From an uncultured Saprospiraceae bacterium (GTDB taxonomy: Bacteria; Bacteroidota; Bacteroidia; Chitinophagales; Saprospiraceae), in assembly GCA_943788055.1 (NCBI GenBank), contig CALSOU010000008.1, positions 124,001 through 188,000 of the forward strand: 64,000 nucleotides of DNA. The letters run 5' to 3'. The translations under genes and the position numbers were made by a program. Every line of letters begins with the position of its first letter. The first letter of the stretch is position 1. Shown here one piece after another: positions 38,179 to 46,933 of this stretch. Under the pieces are notes generated by a model. It worked only from the letters and a program-made list of their open reading frames with translations, was not told where the DNA came from and searched no databases.

Positions 38179-38893
38179 ATGTTAAAAAAAATAAAATCAC
38201 TTTTCATCATTGAAGAAGAATCGAGCGTCGAAGAAAAACTCGAACAAATCAGTGGTGACAAATCAAATAAAAGTCAATCTTCAAAGTCAAAAAAAACGGT
38301 AAAATCCTCTGCTGATATTGGCAAACAAGAAACAGTTATTGAAGAAGAAATGTATGACTCTTCAGTCAGTAAAGCAGTTAAACCACATAAAAAATTTACT
38401 GACATACTCTTACAGGCAATTGATGCTCAAGATCTTGAAGGTCCAGACTAATCTCGAATTTAAAAGAAGTTTAAAATCGCTAGAAAGTGTTATCGAAGAA
38501 GAAGAGACTAGATTTAAATCTTCTTTTGCAGTATTGCAAAGTGCAGGTATTACAAAAAACAGCTTACTATCTAGTGGGAAACACTATTTAGGTGTACTTG
38601 ACAATGAAAAAAAGAAATTTGAAAAAACCTTCAAGGAGCAGCAAAGTAAGCAAGTAAAGCAAAAAGACGCAAAGATTCATCAATTGCAAGCTGGCATAAA
38701 CAAACGAAAAGAACATTTGCAAAAACTCATTTCCGAGATTGAGTCCATGGAAAAATCAATGGAAACCTCAAGAAAGGAAATTAATAAAGCAGCAAGCAAG
38801 GTACAACTAACTAAAGATCAGTTCATGGCCTCTTTTGGACAAATTAAGGGCCAGATTCAATCAGATTTTGATAAAATAAATCGATACTTATAA
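38179..38893 (+). CDS. Coiled-coil protein, one apparent frameshift
   Basis: As written the frame closes at 38451, but removing one A from GACTAATCTC (38449-38452) joins DAQDLEGPDYLEFKRSLKSL into one 237-residue protein ending at 38893. The N-terminal 75 residues are charged and low-complexity (KSKKTVKSS, IEEEMYDSS). The remainder is almost entirely helical, with strong coiled-coil segments (KKFEKTFKEQQSKQVKQKD, LQKLISEIESMEKSMETSRK). There is no signal peptide or membrane helix. Its stop codon overlaps the next start codon by one base. No family recognised. Confidence 0.68.
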
Positions 38894-39914
38894 TGGCAGA
38901 AGGTAAAAGAAAATCATTTTGGAGAAGACCTGAAGGTGTAACGGGAGGAATTTTTCTTGCTGCACTTGCTATTGGTGGAGTTGTGGCAGTAAATGCTGCG
39001 CTAAGCGCCCTAGTGGGTTTCTTCACATCAACTGTAGGAATCGTAGTCGGACTCCTTGTTCTAGGTGTAGCAGTTTTTACTGCGATTGACCCGAAGGCAA
39101 GAGCTCTAGTCGGATACATGTTCAAAAAGTACAATGAGGTGGGTAACTGGACTTTTTATTAAAATTGATCCAATAGGCATTCTTAAATCTTACGTAGACG
39201 ACCTCAAGACTAATCTTCGTAAAATGAATCGTCAGATAAGTCAATTAAGAGCGCAAATGCACAAGCTCAAAGAATTGATTATCAATAATAAAAAACAAAT
39301 CAACACCAATCTTGCAGAAGCAGGTGCCGCAAAAGATGACAATCGTAGAAATGTTGTAATTCTTAAAACGCGAAAAGCTGGTCGCCTCAAGGATAGTAAT
39401 ATCAAGCTTGAGAAATTGTACCAGAAAATGGAAGTGATGTATCGAGTGCTTAGTAAGATGTACGAGAACTCGGAAATTATGCTTGAGGACATTTCAGATC
39501 AAGTTGAGGTAAAGGAACAAGAACGTAAGGCGATCATGGCTAGCCATAATGCAATGGGGTCTGCTATGAAAATATTAAAAGGAGACAAAGACAAGCGTGA
39601 GATGTTTCGATCGTGCACTAGAGGATGTAGCGGACGATGTTAGCCAAAAAGTGGGAGAAATGGAACGCTTCATGCAAGTTTCCGATAGTTTCATGAGTTC
39701 TCTAGACTTACAGAATGGAGTGTTTGAAGAAGAAGGACTAAAAATGCTTGAAAAGTGGGAACAAGAAGGAACATCACTGCTATTGGGTGGTGAAAAGTCT
39801 CACTTACTCGAACAAGCCGCTAACGATGATGATGTACTTGATTTGGATGCAGCTCCTCCTCAGCGAGAGAAGGTTAGTAATAGAACAAACCAATACGATA
39901 CATTCTTTGAGTAA
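38893..39914 (+). CDS. Membrane protein with PspA-like coiled coil, two apparent frameshifts
   Basis: Three pieces join into a 339-residue protein if one G is removed from GTGGGTAAC near 39141-39143 and one T from the run at 39605-39607. The N-terminus begins MAEGKRKSFWRRPEGVTGGIF and holds two membrane helices (about 16-40 and 46-68) around TAIDPKARALVGYM. A long helical region follows (ILKSYVDDLKTNLRKMNRQI, QLRAQMHKLKELIINNKKQI, DQVEVKEQERKAIMASHNAM), then an acidic tail ending YDTFFE. The repeated charged-helix layout resembles membrane-bound PspA/TelA-like proteins, but that is only a similarity of form. It overlaps the previous gene by one base. Confidence 0.68.
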
Positions 39915-39965
39915 ATCAATCCATAAAAGGTCATTTACTAGACTCATTTTATCAAATAAAACATA

Positions 39966-40133
39966 ATGGCAAAAACTAGACTAACTGTATTATCTAAATT
40001 ACTGATTACATTATCAATTTTGGCTGGAGTTTTTTTTGGAGGAAGGTATTTGTTGAACAATACGGAATTTGGTCAAACCATTATGGAAAAGACAGAAGAG
40101 GTAAAAGCAGCAAATCAACCTCAAGAGGACTAG
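39966..40133 (+). CDS. Small single-pass membrane protein, possibly a truncated N-terminus
   Basis: A 55-residue frame begins MAKTRLTVLSKLLITLSIL, with one membrane helix (about 9-26), followed by GGRYLLNNTEFGQTIMEKTE and a short polar end. The anchor resembles the N-terminus of larger Bacteroidota OmpA/substrate-binding-domain proteins. The coding signal stops here and nearly 800 bases without a gene follow, so it may be what remains of a longer gene. Alternatively it is a genuine small protein of the cluster, since it lies 51 bases after the coiled-coil gene. Confidence 0.5.
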   Translation: MAKTRLTVLSKLLITLSILAGVFFGGRYLLNNTEFGQTIMEKTEEVKAANQPQED

Positions 40134-40927
40134 ACCGGTATCAATCAATAGTACGATAGATATGGTAAGGAAAATGTCCTCCATCTAGGAACCTTTGCTT
40201 GACAGGCTTCAGAGCGATTGTGTGTTTTGAAAGCACTACAAGAAATTCCCAACAAATTTTTATAATACAAACGAGACCTCAATATCTAATCGTTGATCAG
40301 GTTCTAGATGCTATTATGGGAATTAATGAAGGCAACTTGGAAGAAATTCCCGAGTAAGCGAAATCATGTTGAGTTTATTTTTTTCTCAATTTCCGCTTGC
40401 AAAAAACTTATTCAATTAATGTATTGATATTCAATATTTTATAAACAGTGTAGTATAAGAATTTTTATACTACTTTATAGGTCTTACAGGAAAGAAATAC
40501 TATTTTTTATTAGATTTTCTTAAGATTCCATCATACCACAAAAGCAGCTGCTAGATACCCTGATCAGTATTTAAAACCTGAAATCCTTCATTTAATTACT
40601 AATACCCTTTTCGTTCTGAGAGTTTTACATCCTTATCGCTATCTTTATAGCAGATTCTGTTTAACCCGCATTATTCATCAGATAATCTATTGCGACCTAG
40701 AACGTCTGCAAAATAACGCACCAGCTGGATTTTACTCACTCATCTTAGTGGTGACTATGGATCATTCGTAAAATTCCTTATTTTATTGACCTTTTAGATC
40801 TCATGACAAAGATCTAATGAATAATGCGGGTTTAAAAAATAGAACGAACTTTCAGCTTTGATAGAAGTTCAATTAATAATTCGTCTCCAACTGGACGATT
40901 TCTATCACAATTACGCAAAAACCGAAT
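40134..40927. other. Gene-free region, possible deletion or insertion scar
   Basis: 794 bases with no credible gene. A frame closing at 40357 (near its end: QVLDAIMGINEGNLEEIPE) is open back to about 40155 but lacks a convincing start and may be a remnant. A 177-bp element with inverted ends occupies 40660-40836. The rest is AT-rich without visible promoters, apart from sequence directly before the thioesterase gene. Confidence 0.4.
40660..40836. repeat. MITE-like element with about 19-bp inverted ends
   Basis: TTTAACCCGCATTATTCAT at 40660-40678 is matched in inverse orientation by ATGAATAATGCGGGTTTAAA at 40817-40836, differing by one T. The 138-bp interior has no gene and includes a smaller hairpin, TAGATCT/AGATCTA. 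Length and ends fit a miniature inverted-repeat element or a deleted insertion sequence. No target-site duplication could be confirmed. Confidence 0.6.
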
Positions 40928-41332
40928 ATGTACCAACATAAAACTACAATACGTGTCAGATATGGAGAGACTGACAAAATGGGATATCTATACTACGGTA
41001 ATTATGCTCAATACTTTGAGGTAGGTCGTGTAGAAGCTATGAGATCTCTGGGTCTTGTCTATGCTGAACTAGAAGATCGATATCATGTCATGTTACCAGT
41101 GGCGAGCTATGAAACAAAATATGTGCGACCTGCGAGATATGATGAATTACTAACTGTTACGACACATATCATCGAGATGCCTAACAAGTTTATGAAGTTC
41201 TACACGGAGATTCATAACGAAAAAAATGAACTCGTAAATGTGGGAAAAGTAATACTTGCATTTGTTAGTACAAAGGGCAAAAGAAGGGGCGCTCCTGGAT
41301 TTATGAAGAAAATCATGAAACAACATTTCTAA
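40928..41332 (+). CDS. Acyl-CoA thioesterase, YbgC/4-hydroxybenzoyl-CoA type hotdog fold
   Basis: Hydrolyses acyl-CoA or acyl-ACP thioesters; in other bacteria YbgC acts with the Tol-Pal system. The 134 residues start IRVRYGETDKMGYLYYGNYAQYFEVGR, the active-site region of this family, with the catalytic aspartate in ETD. They continue with the helix VEAMRSLGLVYAEL and a final strand GKVILAFVSTKGKR. Its length is typical. It precedes the YihY-family gene by about 100 bases, but that gene has its own promoter box. Confidence 0.88.
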   Translation: MYQHKTTIRVRYGETDKMGYLYYGNYAQYFEVGRVEAMRSLGLVYAELEDRYHVMLPVASYETKYVRPARYDELLTVTTHIIEMPNKFMKFYTEIHNEKNELVNVGKVILAFVSTKGKRRGAPGFMKKIMKQHF

Positions 41333-41403
41333 TTCTGGATGATTAAATTGAGATTGTTTCGTAGTTGAATTCCTAAAACTACTATGGTGCACAGTTGAAA
41401 TTG

Positions 41404-41411
41404 TATTTTTG
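41404..41411 (+). promoter_or_regulatory. Probable -7 box of the YihY-family gene
   Basis: TATTTTTG matches TAnnTTTG, 21 bases before the GTG at 41433. It overlaps a TTG at 41409 that a longest-frame call would use as the start. Confidence 0.5.
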
Positions 41412-41432
41412 TACCTCAAATTTAGACTATTT

Positions 41433-42395
41433 GTGGAAAAATCCTGGAAAAAATACCTTGACTCGCAGTACTGGACAAAGCATCCTTTGTTGCATAGAAT
41501 ACTACAGTGGGCCAAAAGGACAAGTTTTATTGGATTTTACGGTGTACCTGTTTATGATGTTGCTGTTTTTATTTATAAGGAATCCCTTCGAGATGATATC
41601 ACGACAAGAGCTAATTCCATGACATTTAGTTTTTTTGTAGCTCTTTTCCCAAGCATGATTTTTCTGTTTACACTCCTACCTTTGATTCCAACAACTGCTA
41701 ATTACGCTTTAGACATACGTGAATCAATAAATGGCATACTACCTCCATCAAGTGAGGAGTATCTTTTTGGTGTTGTTGATGATATAGTCCGCCGGCAAAG
41801 AAGTGGGCTACTTTCATTCGGTTTGATTTTGGCGGTATTCTTTGCCAGTAATGGAATGTTAAGTATGATGAAAGGATTTGAAAAGGCTCATACAACAACT
41901 TTTAAAACTCGTCACTGGTTAAAAAAGCGCTTTATCGCTATCGTACTTACTATCTTAATCGTCTTAATTCTCATAGTATCTTCTGTTTTGATTGTCCTTG
42001 GCCATCTTATTATCAATTTTATGGATAAGTATCTGAGTCTAGATGCTATAGCCGTTTTTGGGTTCAGCGCATTGAGATGGCTAATCGTAGTTATGCTTAT
42101 ATATACCTCTGTAGCTGTACTATACCGTTATGGACCCGCCGTCAGGAAACGTTTTGACTTCTTTTCCTTAGGAGCCACAATAACTACATTGCTGATTATT
42201 CTTAGCTCCTTAGGCTTTTCGTATTTTGTTAGTAATTTCGGTCAGTATAATGAATTATATGGCTCTATTGGAGCACTGATAGTAACCCTGCTCTGGTTCA
42301 ACTTGATCTGTTTTATCTTACTCGTTGGCTTTGAATTAAATGCAAGTATAGCTGTGAATCGAGACCTCAAAAAGTCCATCGAAAACGCAAGTTAG
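41433..42395 (+). CDS. YihY/BrkB-family inner-membrane protein
   Basis: Six-helix membrane protein of the family formerly misnamed ribonuclease BN. From GTG 41433 it has 320 residues, with membrane segments from about residue 65 onward. Conserved elements include ANSMTFSFFVALFPSMIFLF, LFASN-like AVFFASNGMLSMMKGF, YRYGPAVRKRF and YGSIGALIVTLLWFNL. A possible exporter, but its role is unknown. The GTG start is favoured because the upstream TTG lies inside a promoter box. Convergent with folC, 5 bases away. Confidence 0.87.
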   Translation: MEKSWKKYLDSQYWTKHPLLHRILQWAKRTSFIGFYGVPVYDVAVFIYKESLRDDITTRANSMTFSFFVALFPSMIFLFTLLPLIPTTANYALDIRESINGILPPSSEEYLFGVVDDIVRRQRSGLLSFGLILAVFFASNGMLSMMKGFEKAHTTTFKTRHWLKKRFIAIVLTILIVLILIVSSVLIVLGHLIINFMDKYLSLDAIAVFGFSALRWLIVVMLIYTSVAVLYRYGPAVRKRFDFFSLGATITTLLIILSSLGFSYFVSNFGQYNELYGSIGALIVTLLWFNLICFILLVGFELNASIAVNRDLKKSIENAS

Positions 42396-42400
42396 ATTGG

Positions 42401-43693
42401 TCAAACGACCTCAGCGACAACAAAAATACTACCACCTACAAAGATCAAGTCAGAAGGGCCAGCTCTTCGCTTTGCAGCACGCAAGCCATTCCTTACTGAA
42501 CTATAAGAACGACCATTTAGTCCATTTTTTATAGCTAACTCTTTCAACATATCAGCTTCCATCCCCCTTGGAATGTCGGCTTTGACGAAATAATATCGCG
42601 CCTTTTGAGGAAACTTAGGCAAGATCGTGTTCAAGTCCTTGTCATCCGAGAATCCTACTATCATATGTAACTCTTCGTAGTTTTCTTGTCCAAGTTGCTT
42701 CATCAGATATTTCAAGCCAGCTTCATTATGGGCACTTTCTACAATAATTTTGGGGCTTTCGCCCAAAAGCATCCACCTACCCAAGAAATAACTAACTGTG
42801 GGCATATTTTCTAAGTAGTTTCTAAGCTTCCCCCAATCTACATCTAGCGACTCTGTCCGAACAAAAGTTAAAAATGTAAACAAAGCCGATTGTACATTTT
42901 TCAATTGATATGGCGTGAACCACTGTGCTTCAAAAATCAAATCGATTCCATTTCCAAAAACGCTTATTTGTCGAGTTTCTTGATTATAGCTAGCCTCCAG
43001 TATTTGATCTGCATATTCCAGCTCAGCATTCATTTGCTCAGCCTTTTCCCTGAAAACCCTTTCAACCTGATCTTGCGTCTCTCCGATTACTATCGGGGTG
43101 TTCTTCTTAATAATACCAGCCTTTTCTCCCGCGATCAATGGTAATGTATCTCCCAAAAATTGCTGATGATCAAAACTGATGTTTGTAATCAGTGAAACAA
43201 TTGGATCCAAAACATTTGTACTATCTAATCTCCCACCTAATCCAACTTCTACTACAGCTAAATCTACTTTTTGATCTGCAAAATACTTAAATGCCATCGC
43301 CACTGTTATCTCAAAAAATGAGGGACGAATATCTTTGATCACAGATTCAAACTGATTTATAAAATCTACGACTTCAAGCTTAGGGATCAATTGGACTTTT
43401 TCTACCGAATTGATCTTAATTCGCTCTCGAAAATCCTTGTAATGTGGAGATGTATAAACTCCAACTCTGAAACTCTGAGACTGAAACATGGCAGATAACA
43501 TATGAGAAGCACTACCCTTCCCATTGGTACCTCCTACATGAATTGACTTAAATTGCTTGTGCGGATTACCCATAGCTTCAAGTAGCAATCGGATATTGGT
43601 AAGATCTTTTTTCATGGCAACGGCACCCTGTCGTTGAAACATGGGAAGATTACGATAGAGGTAATCCATTGCCTGCTTATAATTGTGTATCAA
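42401..43693 (-). CDS. folC: Bifunctional dihydrofolate synthase / folylpolyglutamate synthase
   Basis: Mur-ligase-type enzyme that adds glutamate to dihydropteroate and folates. The 430 residues contain the P-loop VGGTNGKGSASHMLSAM, SPHYKDFRERI, VVEVGLGGRLDSTNVLDP, NISFDHQQFLGDT and the C-terminal VESAHNEAGLKYL, all typical. It is transcribed alone on the minus strand, with a 225-base gap to crtY. Confidence 0.95.
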   Translation of the reverse strand: MIHNYKQAMDYLYRNLPMFQRQGAVAMKKDLTNIRLLLEAMGNPHKQFKSIHVGGTNGKGSASHMLSAMFQSQSFRVGVYTSPHYKDFRERIKINSVEKVQLIPKLEVVDFINQFESVIKDIRPSFFEITVAMAFKYFADQKVDLAVVEVGLGGRLDSTNVLDPIVSLITNISFDHQQFLGDTLPLIAGEKAGIIKKNTPIVIGETQDQVERVFREKAEQMNAELEYADQILEASYNQETRQISVFGNGIDLIFEAQWFTPYQLKNVQSALFTFLTFVRTESLDVDWGKLRNYLENMPTVSYFLGRWMLLGESPKIIVESAHNEAGLKYLMKQLGQENYEELHMIVGFSDDKDLNTILPKFPQKARYYFVKADIPRGMEADMLKELAIKNGLNGRSYSSVRNGLRAAKRRAGPSDLIFVGGSIFVVAEVV

Positions 43694-43918
43694 GATCCAA
43701 CTATTTTGGGCGAAAATACATAAAGTTGGGTAATTTAAACGTGGAAAAAAACAAGGATTATCTTCTTAATTAGCACCTTTAATCCATCATAATAAAATGC
43801 AACTCCCGATTTGTCAATGTCTAGTTCAACACTTAGTACTTCCGTAAATGCTAGAATAGTAAATAGGATATATATCAGACTAACTTATTAGCAAGCTTTT
43901 TTCTCTACATCAAATTTA

Positions 43919-45046
43919 TCACCAAGGTCTTGCAAATGCAGCTCTCGTAAACGGTACAATTGGAGAACTTGACATGATCCGAAGATTCTCCAGCGTTGTA
44001 TTTTCTTCATCTAGAAACTGAAAAACCTCCGCCGGACTAGACTTTCCAAAAAGTGAATCAAAAGCATCTTTGCCAGATGCATAGTTGTAGAGGATAGCTT
44101 TAAGCATAGTTCGATCCATCCATTTATGCCAAGGTGAAGATTCGACGTTGGGCTTTTTTCCATCCAACAGTTGGTTTACTAGTTCTTCTGATTTCTCCAA
44201 AATACGCTTGAACGCATATCCACTCGAAGGCTTCACCCAGCCACCAGAAGTTCCAATCCGTATAATGCGGTCAGTATTATGCTTGTGAAAAGGATAAGTC
44301 GTCATTGGAATAACTCCTGACTCCTTTTCCGCAATCTCATACTTTCCGATACTTAAGTAATCTTCTATATAGGATTCAATCATTGGGTCGTACTCTTCAG
44401 GCTGAAGAATATCATTAGAAAATATTGCAATTTCAACCAGAGCCTCCGTTTCTGATGTCGGAAGCACATAAAAGAATCTAGTTTCCCCTTCCTGGTCTAT
44501 TCTGAAATCCATTAAAGTAGCTGTAGTAGGATCGAAGGCAGGTTTCTCCGTTTTGACGAACCAACCACCAAAGTGTTGGGCGACATATAATGTCTCTGAA
44601 GGATTAATCTCTGGTCTGAATATACTATCAAGCAGCATGTGGCTAGTATAGCTTGCAAGTCTACCATTGACGCTTACGTAATCTTTTTCTTCTTTCGTTG
44701 ATACGACTTCATCCTGAATGTAATGCACATTGTCTAAAGTCTGAAGTTCCGTGTGAAGCTTTTTGTAAAAATCAGCGGATCGGACCATTTTGTAACGATA
44801 GGGGTCCATATCTTCACGAACTATACTTTTTGAAGCGTAGAAATTCAAATGCGTCCACTTATGATGCACGATATCGTCATGTACACCTGCTCCTTTTTCC
44901 CAAAACGACCAAGTGCGATCATTACTATTCTTGCTTTCCTTTTCTATGATACCAATCTTTTTGCCAGACTTTGCAAGACCAGAAGCTACAGACAATCCAG
45001 CTGCACCTCCTCCAAGAATAAGATAATCGAAATTGTGTTTAGTCAT
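43919..45046 (-). CDS. crtY: Lycopene beta-cyclase family protein
   Basis: FAD/NAD(P)-binding enzyme that forms beta-ionone rings in carotenoid synthesis. The 375 residues begin with the dinucleotide-binding motif YLILGGGAAGLSVASGLAKSG and include DRTWSFWEK, FGGWFVKTEKPAFDP, FFYVLPTSETEALVEIA and GWVKPSSGYAFKRI, all typical of CrtY. No crtB, crtI or crtZ is in the window. It is preceded on the other side by the TonB-like gene (63 bases), which is transcribed in the same direction. Confidence 0.9.
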   Translation of the reverse strand: MTKHNFDYLILGGGAAGLSVASGLAKSGKKIGIIEKESKNSNDRTWSFWEKGAGVHDDIVHHKWTHLNFYASKSIVREDMDPYRYKMVRSADFYKKLHTELQTLDNVHYIQDEVVSTKEEKDYVSVNGRLASYTSHMLLDSIFRPEINPSETLYVAQHFGGWFVKTEKPAFDPTTATLMDFRIDQEGETRFFYVLPTSETEALVEIAIFSNDILQPEEYDPMIESYIEDYLSIGKYEIAEKESGVIPMTTYPFHKHNTDRIIRIGTSGGWVKPSSGYAFKRILEKSEELVNQLLDGKKPNVESSPWHKWMDRTMLKAILYNYASGKDAFDSLFGKSSPAEVFQFLDEENTTLENLRIMSSSPIVPFTRAAFARPW

Positions 45047-45109
45047 TTTGCATTCTATATGCTAGAAAAACAGATATGCTTCAGAATAGTTGAAAGCAAA
45101 AAAAAATAG

Positions 45110-46051
45110 TTATTTCAACTTGAAATCGATAGAAATATTTCCACATTGCCGATCTTGACCAGATGGTGAAAACCTATACTTACCAGCTGCCTCTTCAGCT
45201 ACCTTGATCAAAGCAATGTCAGTCGAAGTAGATCCTCGTTGCGTATATTTTGCTTCAATAACCAAGCCTTTTGAATTGACACAAACACGCACTACAATTC
45301 GTCCAATTTTTTGAGAGTCTTCTTCGATTTCAGGCTCGTACAATACGCCTCGATCTTTCAATCCAACACCTACATCCCCTGTTCCTGTCGAAATCCCTTC
45401 TAATTTGTTTTTATCAGGATCTCCATCAGGATCACCTTGCTTTTGGGGCTCTGACCCTGTGCCTGAACCTCCAAATAAATCTGAGAACTCTTTCTTCTTA
45501 GCTTCTTCTTGCTCTCTTTTTAACTTCGTATCGGCTTCACGTTTAGCTTTCTGAGCTTCCTCTTGTTTTGCTAGTTTTTCCGCATCAATTGTTTTTCGAT
45601 CTTTTCCAGATTTGGCATTTTCAGTAGGTCTTTCTTGTTCGACGGGCTTTGTTGATGTGTCCAAAAAGCTTTCCTCATCTGAATTTTGTGTTAAATTTGA
45701 TTGGGGAGACTTTGCCATTTCTTCTTGTTTGGATGGTTCTGCTGGAATTTCTTTCTGCGGTGCCGATGAAGGGTCAGGAGAAGGGTCCGGTGCATCTCCA
45801 TCCGTAATACTTGTTTCCGCCGAGTTTTCATCACCACCGTTTTCATCACCAAATGCAAGCAAGATACCAGGCTTTTCAGGTGGCGGAAAAGTATATGACA
45901 AAAAGGGAATACCTAATACAAGAGTCCAGAATAGCAAAGCTAGCAAGACCGCAAGTCGGGATTTCTTGAGAATGTTTGCTTCTTCCTTTTCCTTCACGAT
46001 CATGGTAGGCTCAGAAACTGAATACATAAAAATGGTTTTGACCTGGTTCAC
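45110..46051 (-). CDS. TonB-like energy-transducing protein
   Basis: The 313 residues have an N-terminal cytoplasmic stretch, one membrane helix (about 33-52, AVLLALLFWTLVLGIPFL), a long Pro/Glu/Lys-rich spacer for crossing the periplasm (about 75-215, including KREADTKLKREQEEAKKK) and a C-terminal TonB/TolA-like domain (about 235-313: GRIVVRVCVNSKGLVIEAKY, then YRFSPSGQDRQCGNISIDF). Two cysteines in that domain may form a disulfide. It follows the ExbD genes and probably delivers proton-motive force to outer-membrane receptors such as the SusC here. The gene name tonB is withheld, as TolA-like use is possible. Confidence 0.85.
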   Translation of the reverse strand: MNQVKTIFMYSVSEPTMIVKEKEEANILKKSRLAVLLALLFWTLVLGIPFLSYTFPPPEKPGILLAFGDENGGDENSAETSITDGDAPDPSPDPSSAPQKEIPAEPSKQEEMAKSPQSNLTQNSDEESFLDTSTKPVEQERPTENAKSGKDRKTIDAEKLAKQEEAQKAKREADTKLKREQEEAKKKEFSDLFGGSGTGSEPQKQGDPDGDPDKNKLEGISTGTGDVGVGLKDRGVLYEPEIEEDSQKIGRIVVRVCVNSKGLVIEAKYTQRGSTSTDIALIKVAEEAAGKYRFSPSGQDRQCGNISIDFKLK

Positions 46052-46108
46052 AAAACAAGTGGTTCTCGTTTATTGTAAATGGGAGTTGGTCATCTATATC
46101 AAGACCTG

Positions 46109-46498
46109 TCAGTCATCCATGACAGCTGTGATATTGAAGCGATATGCTAAATCCATCACATAGACCACATGTTCATTTGAAGCATTTGGATTTGGTTTAA
46201 TTCTTATTGTGGCTTTTGCTCCATTCTTGTTTTTCTCAGCTCTAACTGCTTTGGCAAGATCTACTTTAGAACTAGATCGTCCATTTAGTAAAAAGGTTCC
46301 ATTAGCATTAATCGTGATTGTCGGTGGTGTAGAATTCACCTTCACAGAGCTTTTCTTACCCGGAAGCTTTAAGTTTAAGGCGTTCGGCACAACCATTGAG
46401 CTCGTCAACATGAAGAAAATCAAAAGTAGAAATATGATATCCGTCAAGGATGACATACTAAACTCTGCACTTACCTTACTTTTTTTCTTAAGTCCCAT
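46109..46498 (-). CDS. exbD: ExbD/TolR-family protein
   Basis: Proton-channel partner of ExbB. The 129 residues begin MGLKKKSKVSAEFSMSSLTD, then the membrane helix IIFLLLIFFMLTSSMVV, with the catalytic aspartate in SLTDIIF. A periplasmic domain follows (TITINANGTFLLNGRSS, KATIRIKPNPNASNEHVVYV). It differs from the next ExbD outside the first 40 residues; the two are 17 bases apart, and both lie between the ExbB gene and the TonB-like gene. Confidence 0.92.
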   Translation of the reverse strand: MGLKKKSKVSAEFSMSSLTDIIFLLLIFFMLTSSMVVPNALNLKLPGKKSSVKVNSTPPTITINANGTFLLNGRSSSKVDLAKAVRAEKNKNGAKATIRIKPNPNASNEHVVYVMDLAYRFNITAVMDD

Positions 46499-46515
46499 TT
46501 GATGCTACTTATGAT

Positions 46516-46914
46516 TTATTTTTTGCGTGATTTCGTCGCCATAATTGCCCTGATTTTTAGTCTTTTTGCTGTATTGATCAGTGGTGCAATCTTTTTCCAG
46601 CGAACTCCTTTTTCCGCAATAATGGACAAAGTAGCATTCTCTGGATTCTCCGATTTTTTGATATCTGCTGATACAAGCTTTGAAAGATCAGATTGTCTAA
46701 TTGTCTTTCCATTGTACGTTAATTCACCACCAAGTGTAATCATTGCAGCCATATCAGTTGGCGCCACCGTCTGTGAATTAGACTCAGGTAGCTCAACACT
46801 GATCTGAACCATGGAAGATGTAAGCATAAAGAAAATAAGTAACAGGAATATGATGTCCGTCAAAGAGGACATACTAAATTCCGCACTTATCTTATTTCTT
46901 TTTTTGATTCCCAT
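46516..46914 (-). CDS. exbD: ExbD/TolR-family protein, second copy
   Basis: The 132 residues share the N-terminal half with its neighbour (ISAEFSMSSLTDIIFLLLIFFML), but the periplasmic part differs (LPESNSQTVAPTDMAAMITL, LSIIAEKGVRWKKIAPLI, and a basic tail). Two non-identical ExbD proteins are common in Bacteroidota TonB systems and are thought to form mixed dimers. It starts 19 bases after exbB. Confidence 0.92.
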   Translation of the reverse strand: MGIKKRNKISAEFSMSSLTDIIFLLLIFFMLTSSMVQISVELPESNSQTVAPTDMAAMITLGGELTYNGKTIRQSDLSKLVSADIKKSENPENATLSIIAEKGVRWKKIAPLINTAKRLKIRAIMATKSRKK

Positions 46915-46933
46915 GAGGGATGAGTTTTACTTA

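Noticed and set aside
42890-43144. Plus-strand frame inside folC
   Set aside because: It is antisense to a well-supported enzyme gene and lacks any features of its own.
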